This document shows positions 52,539 to 55,505 of a stretch of DNA of 55,505 nt, piece by piece. The translations under genes were made by a program, and so were the position numbers. Origin of the DNA: CAWELS01 sp964468205 (GTDB lineage: Bacteria > Acidobacteriota > Terriglobia > Bryobacterales > Bryobacteraceae). Numbering within the stretch: position 1 is the first letter of the stretch; each line of letters begins with the position of its first letter. Under the pieces are notes generated by a model. The model saw only the letters and a program-made list of their open reading frames with translations, had not been told where the DNA came from and did not search any database. The DNA is taken from positions 1-55,505 of the forward strand of contig CAYXVG010000048.1 of NCBI GenBank assembly GCA_964468205.1, given 5' to 3'.

Positions 52539-52620
52539 CGTCTGTCGGTTGGCATCCTCTCGTTCTCGGTCCCCGCCGCCGCGGCTGCAGAACGGCGGGC
52601 TCTGCGCTAATCTTACCCCC

Positions 52621-53304
52621 ATGACGAAGCTGGCGGCTCTAGAAAAGCGCGTGGTTGAATGCGAGCGGTGCCCGCGCTTGCGCAACCACTGCAAGACAAT
52701 CGCCCGGGAAAAACGCCGCGCCTTCGAGGATTGGACTTACTGGGGGAAGCCCGTGCCCTCCTTCGGGGATCCGGGCGCCCGTCTTCTAATCATCGGCCTG
52801 GCCCCAGCCGCGCACGGAGCGAATCGGACCGGCCGCATGTTCACCGGCGACCGGTCCGGCGATTGGTTGTTCAAGGTGCTGCACGACACCGGCTTCGCTT
52901 CCCAGCCCGATTCGGTTTCCCGCGACGACGGCCTCGCTTTGACCGATTGCTATATCACGGCTGCCATCCGCTGCGCTCCGCCCGGCAACAAACCGTTGCG
53001 CTCCGAAATCGCCAGTTGCCGCCCCTACCTCGAGCAAGAACTGGAGTTGCTCGAAAACCTACAAATCATCGTCGCCCTCGGCCGCCTGGCCTTTGACGTC
53101 TATCTCCAGATTCTGCAAGACAAGGAGAGGATCCGCAGCCGCGCCGCTTTCAAATTCGGGCACAATACAAAGCACCGGCCGGCGCCGGACCTCCCGCTGC
53201 TATTCTCTTCATACCACCCGAGCCAGCAGAATACCCTCACGGGCAAGCTCACCGAACCGATGCTGCGCGCGGTTTTCCGGGATGCGCGGCGGCATCTGCG
53301 GTAG
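52621..53304 (+). CDS. Family 5 (UdgB-type) uracil-DNA glycosylase
   Basis: 227-residue DNA repair enzyme. Iron-sulfur cysteines are in CERCPRLRNHC near the N terminus and in IRCAPP and SCRPYL; the active-site segment GLAPAAHGANRTG and the FTGDRSGDWL that follows match the UdgB (family 5) branch, which lacks the catalytic aspartate/asparagine of families 1 and 4. C-terminal motif SYHPSQQNT. It would remove uracil and other deaminated bases from DNA in the cytosol. The ATG at 52621 is the natural family start; the frame is open upstream through the aminotransferase. The 187 bp downstream hold GC-rich hairpins (for example 53466-53488), perhaps a shared terminator with the convergent gene. Confidence 0.9.
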   Translation: MTKLAALEKRVVECERCPRLRNHCKTIAREKRRAFEDWTYWGKPVPSFGDPGARLLIIGLAPAAHGANRTGRMFTGDRSGDWLFKVLHDTGFASQPDSVSRDDGLALTDCYITAAIRCAPPGNKPLRSEIASCRPYLEQELELLENLQIIVALGRLAFDVYLQILQDKERIRSRAAFKFGHNTKHRPAPDLPLLFSSYHPSQQNTLTGKLTEPMLRAVFRDARRHLR

Positions 53305-53465
53305 ATGCCATTCTGTGCTCGCCCCATTGGCGCTTGCGCCGGGACCCGGCCGGGGTGGGGCGGCGCTGCCTGGCCCGTCGGCCGGTCTTTCAAGCGGCCG
53401 GCTGCCGGCCAGTCCGGGAGTCCATCCGCTGGCGAAAAAGGATCGTCTCCACCAGCATCTCCGGC

Positions 53466-53488
53466 GAGCCGCTTGCCTGCGGCGGCTC
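53466..53488. terminator. Possible bidirectional terminator hairpin
   Basis: GAGCCGC, six bases, then GCGGCGGCTC forms an imperfect stem (three-base bulge) between the convergent uracil-DNA glycosylase and the unrecognised gene at 53492. No T-run on either strand, so function is uncertain. Confidence 0.25.
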
Positions 53489-53491
53489 AAC

Positions 53492-54379
53492 TCAGGCGGC
53501 GGTGGTGATCAGATCATAACCAGGGTCGATTCCCTGCTCGCCGAGTAGAATCTGATGTACCCGGAATGGATGGGTCGAACTATCCTTTACGGCGTTACGC
53601 ACAACCTCAAAGATGTGCTCGAAACCTCCGGCTTCGTCGATATCGATATCGGCAAGCCACTGGCCCTCCTTCTGCGAAAAGGTTAGCTGCAGAACGCCGT
53701 GGTCGTCCCGGGTCTTGAAGCTGGCGACGCCGGTGTAGCCGCGCAAGAATGGCCGGTGCAATAAGCCCGAAACCTTACTGAACCGGGCCCCGACGCCCGC
53801 GGCCGTCGCTTCGAACATTTCTCGCGGAACCCTGGCATAGATCCGGTCCCGGACAATTCGCAGGAGTTCACAGTCCGCCAGGTAGCGCAATACCCGGCCA
53901 GAGCCCAGGTATTCCGTCTCCGCGCTCTTGGCAAGGATATTGAGCAGCCCCGCCCGGCGCTCGATCCCGATCGCCTCGTAAAGTTCGGCCCCTTTTGTTC
54001 CTGGGTAGTCATCCACTTCCGTGCTACGTCTCAGCAGTCTTTTCACGTCCTCGGCAAGATCCTCGTAGGCCGGGAATTCCACTGCCTTCACTGCCGATTC
54101 CCGCACCGGAAAAACCATCCGTAAAGGCGCCGGCGACCGCTTCGCCACACTGAAACGGGCCACCGGGTAGAAGGTCCGGGGTGTCACCCGAACCAGATAA
54201 AGGTTCTGCGGCGGACCCTTCAGGCCGGTGACCTCAACCCTCGCTTCCGCCCGCACCCCCCGCACCAACCGGGCCGCGGAGGTTGTCTGACTCTTCGCCG
54301 ATATGGTGACGGATTCTTTCAGATACCGCCCCCGGACATCGACAAGGTCGAGGCGCAATCTAGCTGTGTTTTCAGCCAT
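53492..54379 (-). CDS. Unrecognised conserved-looking protein
   Basis: 295-residue protein without signal peptide or transmembrane segment. N-terminal half is beta-rich (VDVRGRYLKESVTI, AEARVEVTGLKG), the middle is helical (AGLLNILAKSAETEY), and the C terminus has a distinct, highly acidic block (QWLADIDIDEAGGFEHIFEVV, then HPFRVHQILLGEQGIDPGYDL). No catalytic motif was recognised. It is divergent from the VWFA gene (95-bp gap). GGCGG-rich hairpins lie after its stop. Function unknown; good coding character and a clean start support the gene. Confidence 0.6.
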   Translation of the reverse strand: MAENTARLRLDLVDVRGRYLKESVTISAKSQTTSAARLVRGVRAEARVEVTGLKGPPQNLYLVRVTPRTFYPVARFSVAKRSPAPLRMVFPVRESAVKAVEFPAYEDLAEDVKRLLRRSTEVDDYPGTKGAELYEAIGIERRAGLLNILAKSAETEYLGSGRVLRYLADCELLRIVRDRIYARVPREMFEATAAGVGARFSKVSGLLHRPFLRGYTGVASFKTRDDHGVLQLTFSQKEGQWLADIDIDEAGGFEHIFEVVRNAVKDSSTHPFRVHQILLGEQGIDPGYDLITTAA

Positions 54380-54474
54380 ATTTCAACAATATACGCTCCT
54401 CGACGGATCTCCACCAGCACATTTCGAAACTTCACGGCTTCTGCCGGGGTCTATGATGGAGACACCGGGAAACG

Positions 54475-55476
54475 ATGCGCGCTGGGATCATTGCCGGATT
54501 CATCCTCTGTGCCGCACTGGGCGGATCGCCGGCGGAAGAGCAACCTGTCTACTCGATCGACGTGAACGTCGTTAACGTCTTTGCGACGGTACGTGACCCC
54601 AACGGCAGACTCGTGACGGATCTCGGTTCCGGCGACTTCGTGCTCGAGGAAGACGGAGTACAGCAGGAGGTGAAGTACTTCGCGAGCGAGTCAGACACTC
54701 CGCTCACCCTCGGCCTGCTGGTGGACACTTCGATGAGCCAGCGCCGCGTTATCCGGGCCGAACGCCGTGCATCGGCGCAGTTTTTCAGCCAGGTGCTCCG
54801 GCCGGAAATTGACCGGGGATTTATAATCAAGTTCGACTTTGAGGTGGAGTTGCTGCAAGACCTCACCGCTTCGACGAAAGATCTCCGCTTTGCCATTGAC
54901 GATCTCCGTGTCCCCCGTCTCGCCACTGTCTGGCGCGGCCGCGGTGGCAGGAGCTGGGGCGGGAGCGTGGGGACGTCGATGTACGACGCCATCTATCTCG
55001 CCTCGCAAGAGATCATGAGCGAAGTCCCCGGCCGGAAAGCCCTCATTCTCATCAGCGATGGCGTCGACCTTGGCAGCCTCATGCCGCTTTATGCAGCGAT
55101 CGAATACGCGCAACGCGCGGACTCCATCATCTATTGTGTCCGCTACTTCGACGAACGAGGATACTTTCGGGCCGCCCCGGAGGCCTTCGCTTCCGGCCCG
55201 GGAAAGAGGGGCTCGAACACGATGAAGCGCCTCACCGAAGAGACCGGGGGACGGTTTTTTTCAGTGGACGAGGAACTCACGCTGCCCCAAATCTTCGCCC
55301 TCATCGAGCACGAGCTTCGATCGCAATACTCACTCGGCTATACGCCCCCGCGAGGAAACAACGGATTTCGCCAGATCAAACTGCGCACCAAGAACAAAAA
55401 TCTGACTGTGCAGACTCGCGCCGGTTATTACCCGCATCCCGCGCGGCGAGCGCAAACCGGTGACCGGCCGAACTGA
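54475..55476 (+). CDS. Secreted VWFA-related Acidobacterial domain protein
   Basis: 333-residue protein with a signal peptide (residues 1-20), a short beta-domain (YSIDVNVVNVFATVRDPNGR, DFVLEEDGVQQEV) and a von Willebrand factor A domain (about 77-300) with the MIDAS motif DTSMS, ending QYSLGYTPPRGNNGFRQIKL. This is the architecture of the 'VWFA-related Acidobacterial domain' family, abundant in this phylum and of unknown role, likely protein or metal binding at the cell surface. The gene is complete, ending 29 bp before the window edge. The remaining bases show nothing. Confidence 0.93.
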   Translation: MRAGIIAGFILCAALGGSPAEEQPVYSIDVNVVNVFATVRDPNGRLVTDLGSGDFVLEEDGVQQEVKYFASESDTPLTLGLLVDTSMSQRRVIRAERRASAQFFSQVLRPEIDRGFIIKFDFEVELLQDLTASTKDLRFAIDDLRVPRLATVWRGRGGRSWGGSVGTSMYDAIYLASQEIMSEVPGRKALILISDGVDLGSLMPLYAAIEYAQRADSIIYCVRYFDERGYFRAAPEAFASGPGKRGSNTMKRLTEETGGRFFSVDEELTLPQIFALIEHELRSQYSLGYTPPRGNNGFRQIKLRTKNKNLTVQTRAGYYPHPARRAQTGDRPN

Positions 55477-55505
55477 CCCGCGAATTGGCGCCCGCTGCTA
55501 AGCCG

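Noticed and set aside
1..55505. tRNA, rRNA, CRISPR array or insertion sequence
   Set aside because: No tRNA-like TpsiC/acceptor pattern, no regularly spaced repeats, no transposase motif or terminal inverted repeats were seen by eye.

Overview
The window looks like a chromosome segment of a GC-rich, Gram-negative Acidobacteriota, most likely of the Bryobacterales/Solibacter type. Supporting this are a 'VWFA-related Acidobacterial' secreted protein, a very large Oar-like TonB-dependent receptor with an N-terminal carboxypeptidase-regulatory domain, a DUF1080 protein, several Tat-tagged Gfo/Idh/MocA proteins, KDO-8-phosphate synthase (an LPS outer membrane) and many sulfatases. The lineage is an inference from gene content; no rRNA, tRNA, CRISPR array or intact mobile element was seen.

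Layout. 1-6.9 kb: GH88/105 unsaturated-uronyl hydrolase, inositol-monophosphatase-family enzyme, kdsA, a type IV pilin-like protein, a di-haem cytochrome c peroxidase, a Tat-tagged isomerase-fold protein and a GH172 (DUF2961) enzyme. 7-12.8 kb: TonB-dependent receptor, DUF1080 protein and an orphan HlyD-type adaptor. 13-18.2 kb: Tat-tagged Gfo/Idh oxidoreductase divergent from a YjhG-type sugar-acid dehydratase, then a DUF5060 lipoprotein glycosidase. 18.3-20.4 kb: an ECF sigma factor, a probable membrane anti-sigma factor and a secreted protein. 20.4-24.3 kb: a tightly coupled three-gene operon of a LuxE/PaaK-like acyl-adenylating enzyme, a LuxC-like aldehyde-dehydrogenase-fold reductase and a GT4 glycosyltransferase. 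24.5-27.8 kb: an MlaE-MlaF-MCE lipid transporter whose MCE subunit carries a C-terminal OmpA-like domain, plus a small coiled-coil protein.

27.9-47.2 kb is mostly a catabolic island: a PQQ-like propeller protein with EF-hands, four sulfatases, an amidohydrolase/GH109/GH109 operon, a tandem alpha/beta-hydrolase, an enolase-superfamily dehydratase and an SDR. Embedded in it are ahcY and a divergent ArsR-methyltransferase fusion (SahR-like), with a perfect 7-6-7 inverted repeat between them, and the remains of an internally deleted SDR gene. 47.4-55.5 kb: an HD-GYP response regulator, a GH29 alpha-L-fucosidase, a toast-rack lipoprotein, a Tat-tagged DegT-family aminotransferase, a family-5 uracil-DNA glycosylase, an unrecognised protein and the VWFA protein.

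Taken together, the sulfatases, GH29, GH109, GH172, GH88/105, DUF5060 and DUF1080 proteins with sugar-acid dehydratases suggest the capture and periplasmic breakdown of sulfated, fucose- and amino-sugar-containing polysaccharides or glycoproteins. The most unusual items are the LuxE/LuxC/glycosyltransferase operon, the SahR-like switch at ahcY, the exported/cytosolic GH109 pair, the MCE-OmpA fusion, the SDR remnant and several 'cytosolic-type' enzymes bearing Tat signals.
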